DNA of 64,000 nt from Streptomyces sp. CA-278952 (GCF_028747205.1 NZ_CP112880.1:372001-436000); one strand, 5' to 3'. Counted from the first letter of the stretch, positions 16,252-24,854 are shown. A program made the numbers and translations. The notes: generated by a model not told the origin, from the sequence alone.

Positions 16252-17441
16252 CGGCTCAGGTCCTTCCAGGCGACGTCCTTGTCGTTGCGGGGTTCGGAGG
16301 GCAGGCCGAGGACGCGCTCGGCCACGATGTTCAGCAGGACTTCGCTGGTGCCGCCCTCGATGGAGTTGCCCTTGGAGCGCAGATAGCGGTAGCCGGCGTC
16401 CCGTCCGGTGAAGTCGACGAACTCCGGGCGGCTCATGGTCCAGTCGCCGTACAACAGGCCTTCGTCGCCGAGCAGTTCGACTTCCAGGCCGCTGATCTCC
16501 TGGTTGAGCCGGGCGAAGGCGAGCTTCATTCCCGAGCCCTCGGGGCCCGGCTGTCCGGCGACGAGCTGCTGGCGCAGCCGCTCGCCGGTGAGCCGGGCTA
16601 CCTCGGCCTCCACCCAGAGGGTCAGCAGGCGCTGGTGGGTGTCGGGGGTGCGCAGCTCGGGGCGCTCGCGCCAGGTCCTGGCGACCGGGCCGATCATGCC
16701 GCCCTCGCGGGGGATGCGGGAGCCGCCGATGGAGACGCGCTCGTTCATCAGGGTCGTCTGGGCGACCTTCCAGCCCTCTCCGACGGGGCCGAGGCGGTGG
16801 CTGTCGGGGATGCGTACGCCGGTGAGGAAGACCTCGTTGAACTCGGCCTCGCCGGTGATCTGGCGCAGCGGCCGCACCTCGACGCCGGGGTCGGTCATGT
16901 CGCAGATGAAGTAGCTGATGCCCCGGTGCTTGGGCAGGTCCGGGTCGGTGCGGGCGATGAGGATCGCCCAGCGGGCCAGGTGGGCGCTGGACGTCCAGAC
17001 CTTCTGGCCGTCGACGGTCCAGTCGCCGGCCCCGTCCTGGACTGCGCGGGTGGCCAGGGCCGCGAGGTCGGATCCGGCACCGGGTTCGCTGAACAGCTGG
17101 CACCAGACCTCCTCCCCCACCCACAGCGGGCGCAGGAAGCGGCGCTTCTGCTCGTCGGTGCCGAAGCCGAGGATGGTGGGCGCGGCCATGCCGAGGCCGA
17201 TGCCGATGCGGCGCGGGTCGTTGTCGGGCGCGTCGGCGGCGGCGAGTTCGGCGTCGACGGCCTGCTGGAGGGAGCGGGGCGCGTCGAGTCCGCCGAGGCC
17301 CGCCGGGTAGTGGACCCAGGCCAGGCCTGCGTCGAAGCGGGCCCTCAGGAAGTCGGTGCGGTCGGTGGTGGCGGGCGGGTGCGCGGCGAGCAGCTCGCGG
17401 GTGCGGCGGCGGACCTCGGCGGCGTCGACAGCGGGGCTCAT
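16248..17441 (-). CDS. Acyl-CoA dehydrogenase, partner subunit
   Basis: ATG 17441 overlaps the stop of the oxidoreductase gene and its own stop overlaps the next start, so three genes are tightly coupled. The 397-residue protein shows WCQLFSEPGAGSDLAALATRA and the flavin-loop KVWTSSAHLARW. It also shows ALIGxS-like NERVSIGGSRIP and the C-terminal LRSKGNSIEGGTSEVLLNIVAERVLGLP. It is a full-length FAD-dependent acyl-CoA dehydrogenase. The acyl chain is unknown; the heterodimer-like pairing suggests a bulky CoA ester. Confidence 0.85.
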   Translation of the reverse strand: MSPAVDAAEVRRRTRELLAAHPPATTDRTDFLRARFDAGLAWVHYPAGLGGLDAPRSLQQAVDAELAAADAPDNDPRRIGIGLGMAAPTILGFGTDEQKRRFLRPLWVGEEVWCQLFSEPGAGSDLAALATRAVQDGAGDWTVDGQKVWTSSAHLARWAILIARTDPDLPKHRGISYFICDMTDPGVEVRPLRQITGEAEFNEVFLTGVRIPDSHRLGPVGEGWKVAQTTLMNERVSIGGSRIPREGGMIGPVARTWRERPELRTPDTHQRLLTLWVEAEVARLTGERLRQQLVAGQPGPEGSGMKLAFARLNQEISGLEVELLGDEGLLYGDWTMSRPEFVDFTGRDAGYRYLRSKGNSIEGGTSEVLLNIVAERVLGLPSEPRNDKDVAWKDLSR

Positions 17442-18403
17442 CGGGCGCCTCCCGGCAGGACGACGATGCGGCCGGTGCTGGTGCCGTCGGCGACGCGCTG
17501 TACGGCGCCGGCCGCCCCGGCCATCGCGACGCGCTCGCTGACCAGGGGTTTGACGATGCCCTGCTCGGCGAGGGTGGTCAGCTCGTCGTGGCAGGCGCGG
17601 ACGGCGGCCGGGTCCTTGGTGTTGTACAGGCCCCAGTGCAGCCCGACGACGGAGTAGTTCTTCACCAGGGCGTGGTTGAGGCCCGGTGCGGGGATGACGC
17701 CGCTGGCGAAGCCGACGACGAGGATGCGGCCCTCGAAGGCGACGCACTTGGCGGACTTGGCGTACGCGTCGCCGCCGACCGGGTCGTAGACGACGTCCGC
17801 GCCGCGCCCGCCGGTGGCTTCCTTCACGGCGGCGACGATGTCCTCGCTCCGCCGGTCGATGACCAGGTCGCAGCCGAGCTCGCGGGCGACGGCCGCCTTC
17901 TCCGGGCCGCCGACGACGCCGATGACCTTCGCGCCGGCCGCCCTGCCGAGCTGGACGGCGGCGCTGCCGACACCTCCGGCCGCCGCGTGGACGAGGAGGG
18001 TCTCACCGGGCTGGAGGCGGGCGCGGCGGTGCAGGCCGAACCAGCCGGTCTGGTAGCCGATGTGCAGGGCGGCCGCCTCGGCGTCGTCCAGCGAGTCGGG
18101 GGCGGGCAGCAGGGCCGCCTCGTCCGCGACCACGTAGTCGGCGAAGCCGCCGTGGGGCAGGGCGGGGGTGGCGAGGACCCGCCGCCCGTCCTCGGTGGTA
18201 CCGCACACCTCGACGCCCGGGGTGAACGGCAGCGGCGGCCGCACCTGGTACTGGCCCCGGCAGAGCAGGGCGTCGGGGAAGTTGACGTTCGCCGCGCGGA
18301 CCTCGACGAGCACCTGCCCGTCGCCGGGCGTGGGCCGGTCCGTCTCCTCCAGCCGCATCACCTCGCCCGGCTCGCCGTTCCGGTGCACTCGCCATGCCTG
18401 CAT
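17438..18403 (-). CDS. NADPH:quinone oxidoreductase-like MDR protein
   Basis: ATG 18403 has GGAGG six bases upstream. The 321-residue protein is a zinc-free medium-chain dehydrogenase/reductase: the N-terminal GroES-like domain has VNFPDALLCRGQYQVRPPLP, and the Rossmann domain has LLVHAAAGGVGSAAVQLGRA. The C-terminus is typical (STGRIVVLPG). It heads the operon with the two acyl-CoA dehydrogenases and may handle electron transfer or an enoyl reduction in the same pathway. An AAGCG-N2-CGCTT dyad lies about 70 bases upstream. Confidence 0.8.
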   Translation of the reverse strand: MQAWRVHRNGEPGEVMRLEETDRPTPGDGQVLVEVRAANVNFPDALLCRGQYQVRPPLPFTPGVEVCGTTEDGRRVLATPALPHGGFADYVVADEAALLPAPDSLDDAEAAALHIGYQTGWFGLHRRARLQPGETLLVHAAAGGVGSAAVQLGRAAGAKVIGVVGGPEKAAVARELGCDLVIDRRSEDIVAAVKEATGGRGADVVYDPVGGDAYAKSAKCVAFEGRILVVGFASGVIPAPGLNHALVKNYSVVGLHWGLYNTKDPAAVRACHDELTTLAEQGIVKPLVSERVAMAGAAGAVQRVADGTSTGRIVVLPGGAR

Positions 18404-18473
18404 GAGGGGCCTCCACAACACTGTCGGCATCAACCGCCGGAGCGGTCGGCATTACCACTGCTGCGCCGCATAC

Positions 18474-18487
18474 TAAGCGGTCGCTTG
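18474..18487 (-). promoter_or_regulatory. Putative TetR-type operator for the acyl-CoA dehydrogenase operon
   Basis: TAAGCGGTCGCTTG contains perfect arms AAGCG (18475-18479) and CGCTT (18482-18486). On the leftward strand it directly precedes TAGTAT, a plausible -10 element for the gene starting at 18403. AAGCG/CGCTT half-sites are common for TetR regulators of fatty-acid genes in actinobacteria, but no TetR gene lies in the window. Confidence 0.45.
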
Positions 18488-18539
18488 CCGATCTGGGAAC
18501 ACCTCGGGCCAGCCCCCGGCTTCGGGCCCGCCCCGGGCT

Positions 18540-19139
18540 TCAGGCGCGCTTCGGCTTCGCCCGCACGTGCATGCGCTCGCCCTGCGGACCGAAGAGGCTG
18601 AGGAACTCCACCGTCGCGTCCTCGGCCGGGCCGAACCAGTGCGGCAGCCGGGTGTCGAACTCGGCGGCCTCGCCCGGCTCCAGCACCAGATCGTGTTCGG
18701 CGAGCAGCAGCCGCAGCTTCCCGGAGAGCACGAACAGCCACTCGTACCCCTCGTGCGTGCGCTGTTCCGGCGGGCCGCCGCTGCCGGGCTCCTGGATCAG
18801 CTTGTACGCCTGGAGACCGCCCGGCCGGGCGGTCAGCGGCAGCATGGTCCGGCCGTGCTGAACGATCGGCTTGGCCCGCACGCGCGGATCGCCGACCGGT
18901 GCGGCGCCCACCAGATCGTCGAGCGGCACCTCGTGGGCGCGGGCGATCGGCAGCATCAGTTCGAGGCTGGGGCGACGGCCGCCGGACTCCAGCCGGGAGA
19001 GCGTGGAGACGGATATGCCGGTGGCGGCCGAGAGCGCGGCGAGGGTGACCCCGCGGTCCTTGCGCAGCCGGCGCAGGCGGGGGCCGACGCCGGAGAGGAC
19101 GGATTCCAGTTCCGGGTCGTCCCGGTCGTGTTCCTTCAT
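18540..19139 (-). CDS. XRE-family regulator with C-terminal cupin domain
   Basis: The 199-residue protein has an N-terminal HTH (VTLAALSAATGISVSTLSRL near residues 30-50) and a C-terminal cupin barrel (HEGYEWLFVLSGKLRLLLAE, LEPGEAAEFDTRLPHWFGP). This is the MerR-like arrangement of PuuR/SutR-type sensors that bind small molecules in the cupin pocket. ATG 19139 lies only six bases after a -10 element, so the mRNA is probably leaderless. The target could be itself or the downstream acyl-CoA operon. Confidence 0.85.
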   Translation of the reverse strand: MKEHDRDDPELESVLSGVGPRLRRLRKDRGVTLAALSAATGISVSTLSRLESGGRRPSLELMLPIARAHEVPLDDLVGAAPVGDPRVRAKPIVQHGRTMLPLTARPGGLQAYKLIQEPGSGGPPEQRTHEGYEWLFVLSGKLRLLLAEHDLVLEPGEAAEFDTRLPHWFGPAEDATVEFLSLFGPQGERMHVRAKPKRA

Positions 19140-19145
19140 CCGGCC

Positions 19146-19174
19146 ATTGCAGGATCGGCAAGCCGGTTTGTCAA
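19146..19174 (-). promoter_or_regulatory. Promoter of the XRE-cupin gene, probably leaderless
   Basis: Reading leftward, TTGACA (19174-19169), a 17-base spacer, then TGCAAT (19151-19146). Six bases follow before the ATG at 19139. This spacing places transcription start at or next to the start codon, and there is no RBS. Confidence 0.6.
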
Positions 19175-19179
19175 TACGG

Positions 19180-19914
19180 TCAGTGCGCGAAGACCTCGAA
19201 GGTGACCGCGGGCCGGCCGCCGAACCGCTCGGCCGCGTCCTTGGCCATGCCCTCCAGGAAGGTCCGGCAGTAGCGCTCCGGGTCCTCCTGGGTCAGCGCC
19301 TCGATGTAGGTGCGGTGCTCCAGCAGCGACCGGACCGAGCGTTCGAGACCGGCCGTCGCGTCGACCGCGTGGGTGGGCCGGTCGGTACCCGCCACGGCCG
19401 TCCAGCGCACCCCGCCCCACGGCTGGAGTCCACGCTCGCCGAGTTCCGGGAAGATCCAGCGGTTGCCCGCGTCGGCGACGGCGTCCAGTGCGGCGCGCCC
19501 GACCGCGCGGTGGTCGGGGGTGTTCCAGGCGACCCCGCCCCAGGTGTCCCGGTGGTTGAGGGTGACCACCAGTTCGGGGCGGTGACGGCGGATGGCCGCG
19601 GCGATGTCGCGGCGCAGCTCGATGCCGTACTCGATCACACCGTCGCGGTGGTCCAGGAACTCCACGGTCCGCACGCCGACGACGGCGGCGCTCGCCCGCT
19701 GCTCCCGCTCACGCACCGGCGCGCACTCCTCGGGCGGCAGCGTGTCGATCCCGGCCTCGCCGCGGCTGGCGAGGAGGTAGACGACCTCACGGCCGCCGTC
19801 GGTCCACTCCGCCACGGCGGCGGCCGCTCCGTACTCCAGGTCGTCGGGGTGGGCGACCACGGCCAGGGCGCGCTGCCAGTCGACGGGCATGGGTTCGAGT
19901 CGCTGCGACGTCAT
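19180..19914 (-). CDS. PIG-L / LmbE-family deacetylase
   Basis: The 244-residue protein has the metal-binding motif VVAHPDDLEYG near residue 20, a second motif HRDG, and NTPDHRAVGRA near residue 130, which gives the third ligand His. These define the zinc-dependent N-acetylglucosaminyl deacetylase superfamily (MshB, BshB, LmbE). No mycothiol or antibiotic partner gene is adjacent, so the substrate is unknown. The start ATG 19914 lies in a 30-bp duplication and has no RBS. TAGCCT lies six bases before it, suggesting a leaderless transcript. Confidence 0.85.
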   Translation of the reverse strand: MTSQRLEPMPVDWQRALAVVAHPDDLEYGAAAAVAEWTDGGREVVYLLASRGEAGIDTLPPEECAPVREREQRASAAVVGVRTVEFLDHRDGVIEYGIELRRDIAAAIRRHRPELVVTLNHRDTWGGVAWNTPDHRAVGRAALDAVADAGNRWIFPELGERGLQPWGGVRWTAVAGTDRPTHAVDATAGLERSVRSLLEHRTYIEALTQEDPERYCRTFLEGMAKDAAERFGGRPAVTFEVFAH

Positions 19915-19969
19915 ACGGGCAGGCTATCCACGTACCGTCGTCATACGGGCAGGCTACCCACGTACCGTC
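19910..19969. repeat. Direct 30-bp duplication over a start codon and -10 region
   Basis: Units 19910-19939 and 19940-19969 differ at one base. Each carries, on the leftward strand, TAGCCT followed six bases later by ATG. The proximal ATG is the start of the PIG-L gene. The distal ATG runs into an in-frame TAG after six codons. Confidence 0.85.
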
Positions 19970-20117
19970 GGCACGGCAGGCTTCCCGGCTGCGGGGCCGG
20001 GCGTGCGAGGCTGGAGTCCGGTGACGGTCACCGCGAACACCGCCGCCCGGCCCGTCCGGGCGGGGTGCGGGGGCACCCCCGCACCCCGCCGCTCCGGCGA
20101 ACGAAAGGAACCCGCTC

Positions 20118-20690
20118 GTGCCCAGCCCCGCATCCCTCTCCCCCGCCCAGGCCGCAGCCCGTCTGGAGGAGTTCACCGTCATCGACGTGCGGGCTCCGGG
20201 CGAGTACGCCGCCGGGCACGTCCCCGGCGCCCTGAACATCCCGCTCGACAAGCTCCCGGACGCGCTGCCCGCGCTCAAGTCCGCCTCCGCGCGCGGTTCG
20301 CTGCTGGTGGTGTGCGCTTCCGGGGTCCGCTCCACGCGGGCCTGCGAGATCCTCGCGGGAGCGGACATCGAGGCCGTGACGCTGAGCGGCGGCACGTCGG
20401 CCTGGGAGGGCGACGGGCGCGGCCTGGACCGCCCCGAGGGCGCGCGCACCACCTGGCCCATGGAGCGTCAGGTGCGGCTCGCGGCGGGCTCGCTGGTGGT
20501 GGCGGGGCTGGTGGCGGGCATCCGCTTCCCGGCGGCGCGCTGGCTGTCCGCGGGCGTGGGCACGGGCCTGGTGTACTCGGCGCTCAGCAACACCTGCGGG
20601 ATGGCCACGGTCCTCTCGAAGCTCCCGCACAACCGGGCCCCGCGCGCCGCCGGCGACCTGGACGCCACGCTGGAGGAGCTCCAGCGCTGA
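20118..20690 (+). CDS. Rhodanese-domain membrane protein with DUF2892-like tail
   Basis: GTG 20118 follows AAAGGAA. The 190-residue protein has an N-terminal rhodanese domain (VIDVRAPGEYAAGHVPGALN, active-site loop CASGVRS with the catalytic Cys near residue 75, and LSGGTSAW). A C-terminal part with two hydrophobic stretches (LAAGSLVVAGLVAGI, LSAGVGTGLVYSALSNTCGM) matches the DUF2892 inner-membrane domain. Such fusions are thought to bring sulfurtransferase activity to the membrane. It stands alone. Confidence 0.85.
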   Translation: MPSPASLSPAQAAARLEEFTVIDVRAPGEYAAGHVPGALNIPLDKLPDALPALKSASARGSLLVVCASGVRSTRACEILAGADIEAVTLSGGTSAWEGDGRGLDRPEGARTTWPMERQVRLAAGSLVVAGLVAGIRFPAARWLSAGVGTGLVYSALSNTCGMATVLSKLPHNRAPRAAGDLDATLEELQR

Positions 20691-20702
20691 CCCGGCGGGG
20701 CC

Positions 20703-20721
20703 GGCCGGTCCACGACCGGCC
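20703..20721. terminator. Short hairpin between convergent genes
   Basis: GGCCGGT (20703-20709), loop CCACG, ACCGGCC (20715-20721). It lies between the rhodanese stop and the convergent hydrolase stop. Confidence 0.5.
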
Positions 20722-20751
20722 CCGGGGCGGGCGCGCGGGGCTCGGGGCCGG

Positions 20752-22047
20752 TCAGGCCTCGTCGCGGACCAGCGCCAGCAGTCGGTCCAGGACGCGGGGG
20801 CCGCCCGCGCGCACGCCGTCGTGCTCGTACTCGTCCGTCACCCAGGTCCGCAGCCCCCGGATCGCCGCCGCCGTGCGCAGCGCGTCCCCGGTGTCGACGT
20901 ACATGTCGTCGTGGTAGACGGCCGCCGCGACCGGGATCTCGTTGGCGGCGAGCCGCTCGGGGTCGTACAGCACGGGCCAGTCGGTGCGCTGCGCGAGGAG
21001 TTCGGCGGTCTCGCGCAGCGGGCGCAGGGCCGGGTCGACGTCGAAGTGCCAGGGGTGGATGGTCTCGCCGGTGAAGAGGACCGGGCCGTCGCCCGCCAGC
21101 GCCCTCGCCGCGTCGAACTGCGGGAACTCGGCCCGGACCCGCTCGGCGGCCCAGGCGGTGGGGCGCTCGCCCTGCCCGTAGATGGCCTCGTGGAGCAGGG
21201 CGTACAGCGGGTGCCCGGCAAAGGAGGCGGCCGTGCGCATGGCTTCCTGGAAGGCGTCGGAGAGTTCGGTGCCGCCCGGGGTGCGGACGAACGCGTTCTC
21301 CAGCAGGTAGTGGAGCTGGTGGCTGCCGCTGCCCGAGCCGAGCATGATGCCGAGCGACTGGAAGCCTTCGGGGGTGAGCCGGTGTCCGGCGCTCTCGGGC
21401 CGGTGCTCGGCGAGGTACCCGGCGATCGCGCGGGCGCGCTCGACGTCCTGGGGATAGCGGGCGTAGTGGGCGGCGACCTTGCGTTCGATACGGGGGTACG
21501 CGGCCCGGTAGACGTCGTCCGCGTGCGCGTCCAGCGAGGGCAGTCCGCCGGTGATCAGGACCGCCTTCAGCCCCTCCGGGGCGGCGGAGAGGTAGCGGAC
21601 GGCGCAGAAGCCGCCGAAGGACTGGCCGAGGACCGTCCAGGGTGCTCCGCCGGTGAGCTGCGGCCGGATCAGCTCGCAGTCGCGGACGATGGAGTCGGAG
21701 CGGAAGTGGGCGAGGTAGTCGGCCTGTTCGCGCGGGCCGCCGCGCAGCGGGAGGGTCTGCCGGTTGGCCGGGGTGGACAGTCCGGTGCCGCGCTGGTCGA
21801 GGAGGAACACCCGGAACTCGCGCAGGGCGCGGCCGAGCCAGGCCTCCGTGCCGACGAACCGGCGCGCGCCGAAGCCGGGGCCGCCCTCCAGATAGACCAG
21901 CCAGGGCAGTTCCTCGCCGGCCCGGGAGGTGGCGACCGCTTCCCGGCCGTAGACCTCGATCTGCTCGCCGCCGGGGTCGCCGTGGTCCAGGGGCACGGTG
22001 AAACGCCGGTCGGTGAGGGTGACGCCGGGCTGCCGGTAACTGATCAC
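20752..22047 (-). CDS. Alpha/beta hydrolase, proline iminopeptidase-like
   Basis: GTG 22047 has AGGAG five bases upstream, which fixes the start. The 431-residue protein contains the oxyanion region YLEGGPGFGA, the strand with DQRGTGLSTP and the nucleophile elbow VLGQSFGGF. The C-terminal acid/His part is DEYEHDGVR. This pattern (GGPG plus DQRGTG plus GQSFGG) is that of S33 proline iminopeptidases and related tripeptidyl aminopeptidases. It has no signal peptide and is probably cytoplasmic. It is divergent from the osmoprotectant ATPase gene at 22199. Confidence 0.85.
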   Translation of the reverse strand: MISYRQPGVTLTDRRFTVPLDHGDPGGEQIEVYGREAVATSRAGEELPWLVYLEGGPGFGARRFVGTEAWLGRALREFRVFLLDQRGTGLSTPANRQTLPLRGGPREQADYLAHFRSDSIVRDCELIRPQLTGGAPWTVLGQSFGGFCAVRYLSAAPEGLKAVLITGGLPSLDAHADDVYRAAYPRIERKVAAHYARYPQDVERARAIAGYLAEHRPESAGHRLTPEGFQSLGIMLGSGSGSHQLHYLLENAFVRTPGGTELSDAFQEAMRTAASFAGHPLYALLHEAIYGQGERPTAWAAERVRAEFPQFDAARALAGDGPVLFTGETIHPWHFDVDPALRPLRETAELLAQRTDWPVLYDPERLAANEIPVAAAVYHDDMYVDTGDALRTAAAIRGLRTWVTDEYEHDGVRAGGPRVLDRLLALVRDEA

Positions 22048-22198
22048 GGGAACTCCTGAATCCGGGGTGCGGACTGATCCGGGCGAAAGGGCCAGTTCAG
22101 CACAGGGCCGCACCGGTCCGGGGAGGGGCCCTCGGGGGGATGCCCCGGACGGTCCCGGCCCGTGTGCGCGGCGGCCGGGGGGCTCCTAGCGTTCAGGC

Positions 22199-23362
22199 AT
22201 GATCCGGTTCGAGCAGGTCGGCAAGGTCTATCCGGACGGGACGACGGCGGTCGACGGGCTGTCCTTCGAGGTGGCGGAGGGCGAGCTGGTGACCCTGGTG
22301 GGACCGTCCGGCTGCGGCAAGACGACCACGATGATGATGGTGAACCGGCTGATCGAGCCGACCTCGGGCCGGATCCTGGTGGCCGGCGAGGACATCGCCG
22401 GGATCGACCCGGTGAAGCTGCGCCGCCGGATCGGCTATGTGATCCAGCAGGTGGGCCTCTTCCCGCACCGGACCGTCCTGGACAACACCGCGACCGTTCC
22501 GGCGCTGATCGGCTGGAAGCGCGCACGGGCCCGGGAGCGGGCGGCGGAGCTGCTGGACCTGGTGGGCCTGGACCCGGGGACGTACGGCTCGCGCTATCCG
22601 GCGCAGCTCTCCGGCGGGCAGCGCCAGCGGGTGGGCGTGGCGCGGGCGCTCGCGGCGGATCCGCCGGTGCTGCTGATGGACGAGCCGTTCGGCGCGGTGG
22701 ACCCGGTGGTGCGGGAGCGGCTGCGACACGAGTTTCTGGCGCTCCAGCAGCGGGTGCGCAAGACGGTGCTGCTGGTGACGCACGACATCGAGGAGGCGGT
22801 GCGGATGGGCGACCGGATCGCGGTGTACGGGGAGGGGCGCATCGAGCAGTTCGACACCCCGGCCGCCGTGCTCGGCACCCCGGCCACCCCGTACGTGGCC
22901 CGGTTCGTGGGTTCCGACCGGGGGCTGAAGCGGCTGTCGGTCACGGCGATCGAGCCGAAGGACCTGGAGGAGCCGCCGGTGGCCCGGCTGGCGGAGCACG
23001 CTGGGACGGCGGCGGCCCGGCTGGCGGCCGCGGGGGCCCGCTGGGCGGTGGTCCTGAACGGCGCGGGCGAGCTGCACGGCTGGGTGGCGGCGGACGCGCT
23101 GCGGTCGGCCGGGGAGGAGGAGACGGTGGGCGGTCTGGCCCGCCGGATGGACGCGTGGGTGCCGGTGGGCGCCCCGCTGAAGCAGGCGTTCAGCGAGATG
23201 CTCCAGCACGACGCGGGGTGGGTGGCGGTGCTGGACGGGGCACGGTTCCTCGGAGTGCTGACCCCCGCCAAGCTGCACGAGGCGCTGCGCCGGTCGGTGG
23301 ACGCCGACGCGCAGGGGGTGGGCCGTGAGGAGGTGGAGTTCGATTCCGTGGCGGACGCGTAG
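22199..23362 (+). CDS. Glycine betaine/osmoprotectant ABC transporter ATPase (OpuCA/ProV-like)
   Basis: The 387-residue protein carries Walker A GPSGCGKTT, Q-loop YVIQQVGLFPHRTV, signature LSGGQRQR, Walker B VLLMDEPFGAVD and switch LLVTHD. Its C-terminal half holds CBS-like sequences (residues about 255-380) that in this family sense ionic strength. No clear RBS precedes ATG 22199; TAGCGT six bases upstream hints at a leaderless start. Its permeases and binding protein are not adjacent. They form the leftward operon 29439-27118, and the two parts now face each other across about 3.8 kb that includes an IS remnant. Confidence 0.85.
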   Translation: MIRFEQVGKVYPDGTTAVDGLSFEVAEGELVTLVGPSGCGKTTTMMMVNRLIEPTSGRILVAGEDIAGIDPVKLRRRIGYVIQQVGLFPHRTVLDNTATVPALIGWKRARARERAAELLDLVGLDPGTYGSRYPAQLSGGQRQRVGVARALAADPPVLLMDEPFGAVDPVVRERLRHEFLALQQRVRKTVLLVTHDIEEAVRMGDRIAVYGEGRIEQFDTPAAVLGTPATPYVARFVGSDRGLKRLSVTAIEPKDLEEPPVARLAEHAGTAAARLAAAGARWAVVLNGAGELHGWVAADALRSAGEEETVGGLARRMDAWVPVGAPLKQAFSEMLQHDAGWVAVLDGARFLGVLTPAKLHEALRRSVDADAQGVGREEVEFDSVADA

Positions 23363-23519
23363 GGGTGGGGCGCCCCGGCACCCCGGCAAATGAGAGTCTG
23401 CCGCGCCTCCACCCCATCCATGCGGGTGCCGGACAGGGGAGCCGATTGCCCTTTCGGAGACAGCCGGTAGAGATCGCCCAGCAACCCTCGGCATGCCACC
23501 CGGCAGTGCCGGGCCGTAG

Positions 23520-23835
23520 CGCGACAGCGCTGCCGCCGCTGGCCCGCTGCCATGACGGGCCATGACGGGCCATGACGGCTCGACCCTGACCTGGATCGCC
23601 CCCTCTGACCGTGCGTGTCATCGAGGCCGAGATCAGTATCCGCACCGCTCAGGGCACCCGCACCGGCCGATACCGGCTGCTGACCACGCTCACCGACCCT
23701 GCCGCCCACCCGGCCGCCGAACTCGTCCGGCTCCACCACGAACGCTGGGAGATCGAGACTGCCTACGCGGAGCTGAAGTCCACGATCCTGGGCCGACACG
23801 TCCTGCGGGCCCGCACCCCGGACCCCGACCTGACT
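23520..23835 (+). pseudogene. Remnant of an IS4-family transposase (C-terminal part), frameshifted twice
   Basis: The segment encodes LPPLARCHDG, then STLTWIAPSDR in another frame, then VRVIEAEISI and LVRLHHERWEIETAYAELKS followed by TILGRHVLRARTP in the first frame. The last stretch is the conserved C-terminal YREK-type region of IS4 transposases, with its catalytic Glu. A threefold 10-bp repeat (GCCATGACGG, 23549-23578) adds 20 bases and breaks the first frame. Collapsing it to one copy restores a continuous reading LARCHDGSTLTWIAP. A second, deletion-type shift lies near 23609. The N-terminus and both IS ends are missing. Confidence 0.7.
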
Positions 23836-23889
23836 GAACGGCGTTGCCGCGAGAACCAAACAACGGATGGGGGCCGTCGTCATGCGCGC

Positions 23890-24366
23890 CTACAGGTCGA
23901 GGACCGCCCACAGCCGGCGCCCGTCCTCCGCCGTATCCGTCCCGCACGACACCGCGCCCAGCCCGGTCAGCTCCGCCAGCACCGTGTCGTCGGCGACCGC
24001 GAGCCCCGGCTGGTGCGACAGGGCGACGATCAGCGCCTGCCGGTTCTGATCCGCGAGGTGTACGGACACGCGCCGGCCACCGTCCGCGACCGCGGTCCGC
24101 ACCAGCAGTTCCGTCAGCGCGACCGCAGCTTGGTCGGCTTCGCGGTACCCCCACTCGTGCAACTGGCCCAGCACGAAGCCCGAAGCCTTCCGCGGGGACC
24201 AGACGGCCGCCTCCAGCGACCAGTTCGCCGACCGCCGGTTCCGTACCTGCATCCTGGCCCGGGCCGTCCCCGCCAGGTTCGTCTCCGGGCGCGGCGGGGA
24301 CACCGGGCGCTTCGGTGGTGGCGGGGTCTTCGGCGGGTAGTCCGGAGTGTGCTCAACGGCGGCCAC
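23890..24366 (-). CDS. Anti-sigma-like ATP-binding (HATPase) regulatory protein
   Basis: GTG 24366 follows GGGAGG five bases upstream. The 158-residue protein has a Pro-rich N-terminus (PPKTPPPPKRPVSPP) and then a HATPase_c_2-like domain. That domain has WSPRKASGFVLGQLHEWG, an N-box-like ALTELLVRTAVADGG with the usual Asn replaced by Arg, and a C-terminal VSCGTDTAEDGRRLWAVLDL. The replaced N-box residue suggests weakened ATP or kinase function. Many such orphan RsbW-like proteins occur in Streptomyces. It lies beside the IS remnant in an apparently acquired segment. Confidence 0.6.
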   Translation of the reverse strand: MAAVEHTPDYPPKTPPPPKRPVSPPRPETNLAGTARARMQVRNRRSANWSLEAAVWSPRKASGFVLGQLHEWGYREADQAAVALTELLVRTAVADGGRRVSVHLADQNRQALIVALSHQPGLAVADDTVLAELTGLGAVSCGTDTAEDGRRLWAVLDL

Positions 24367-24854
24367 AGCAGCCTCCCAGCTCGACGATAACCCTCATCGT
24401 AGGGCGGGTGCGTCTACCAGCAGGCGGGAACGGGTCAGCCAGCGAGTGGACCCGACAGCCGCCCCCGACCGTCCGCTACCCCTGTCGGCTTCAGGGCCAG
24501 GCGCCGCAGGCGCCCCCGGGGCCCGACGGGTCTCCGGCGTCGTATGCGGTGTGGGAGGTGCTGCAGCACCGATGGAGGGTGATGTTCGTGTCCTCCCGTA
24601 CACCGAGCGTCGGGCGCTCCTCGTGGACCTGTTGTCCGTGGTCGGCCGTCCGATCCAGGCATCTGAGCGCTACCATCACGGGTCGCGCCACGTCCAGGAC
24701 CAGCTCACCGCCTAAGGGCTGTCCCATGCCCGGTGTGCGCCGGCGCCTCCACCTGGACAGTGATCGTAGCCGACCAGGCTCCCGCCTCGGATACCGTGTT
24801 CCTTTACGGGGTGCCATAACGGATGTGACGCCCTCTACCGGAGGTAGTCAGCGT
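24367..24854. other. Gap of 488 bases with only a possible gene fragment
   Basis: No complete gene was found. On the plus strand 24580-24625 reads RVLPYTERRALLVDL, which resembles a motif of ATP-dependent DNA ligases (LPYxxRRxLL). The sequences before and after do not continue the similarity, so it may be a small fragment or chance. The 3' end (about 24835-24850) supplies GGAGG for the gene at 24855. Confidence 0.35.

Noticed and set aside
24580..24625. Fragment of an ATP-dependent DNA ligase (LPYTERRALL)
   Set aside because: Only about 13 residues resemble the motif and neither side continues it. It is left as a note in the gap entry.
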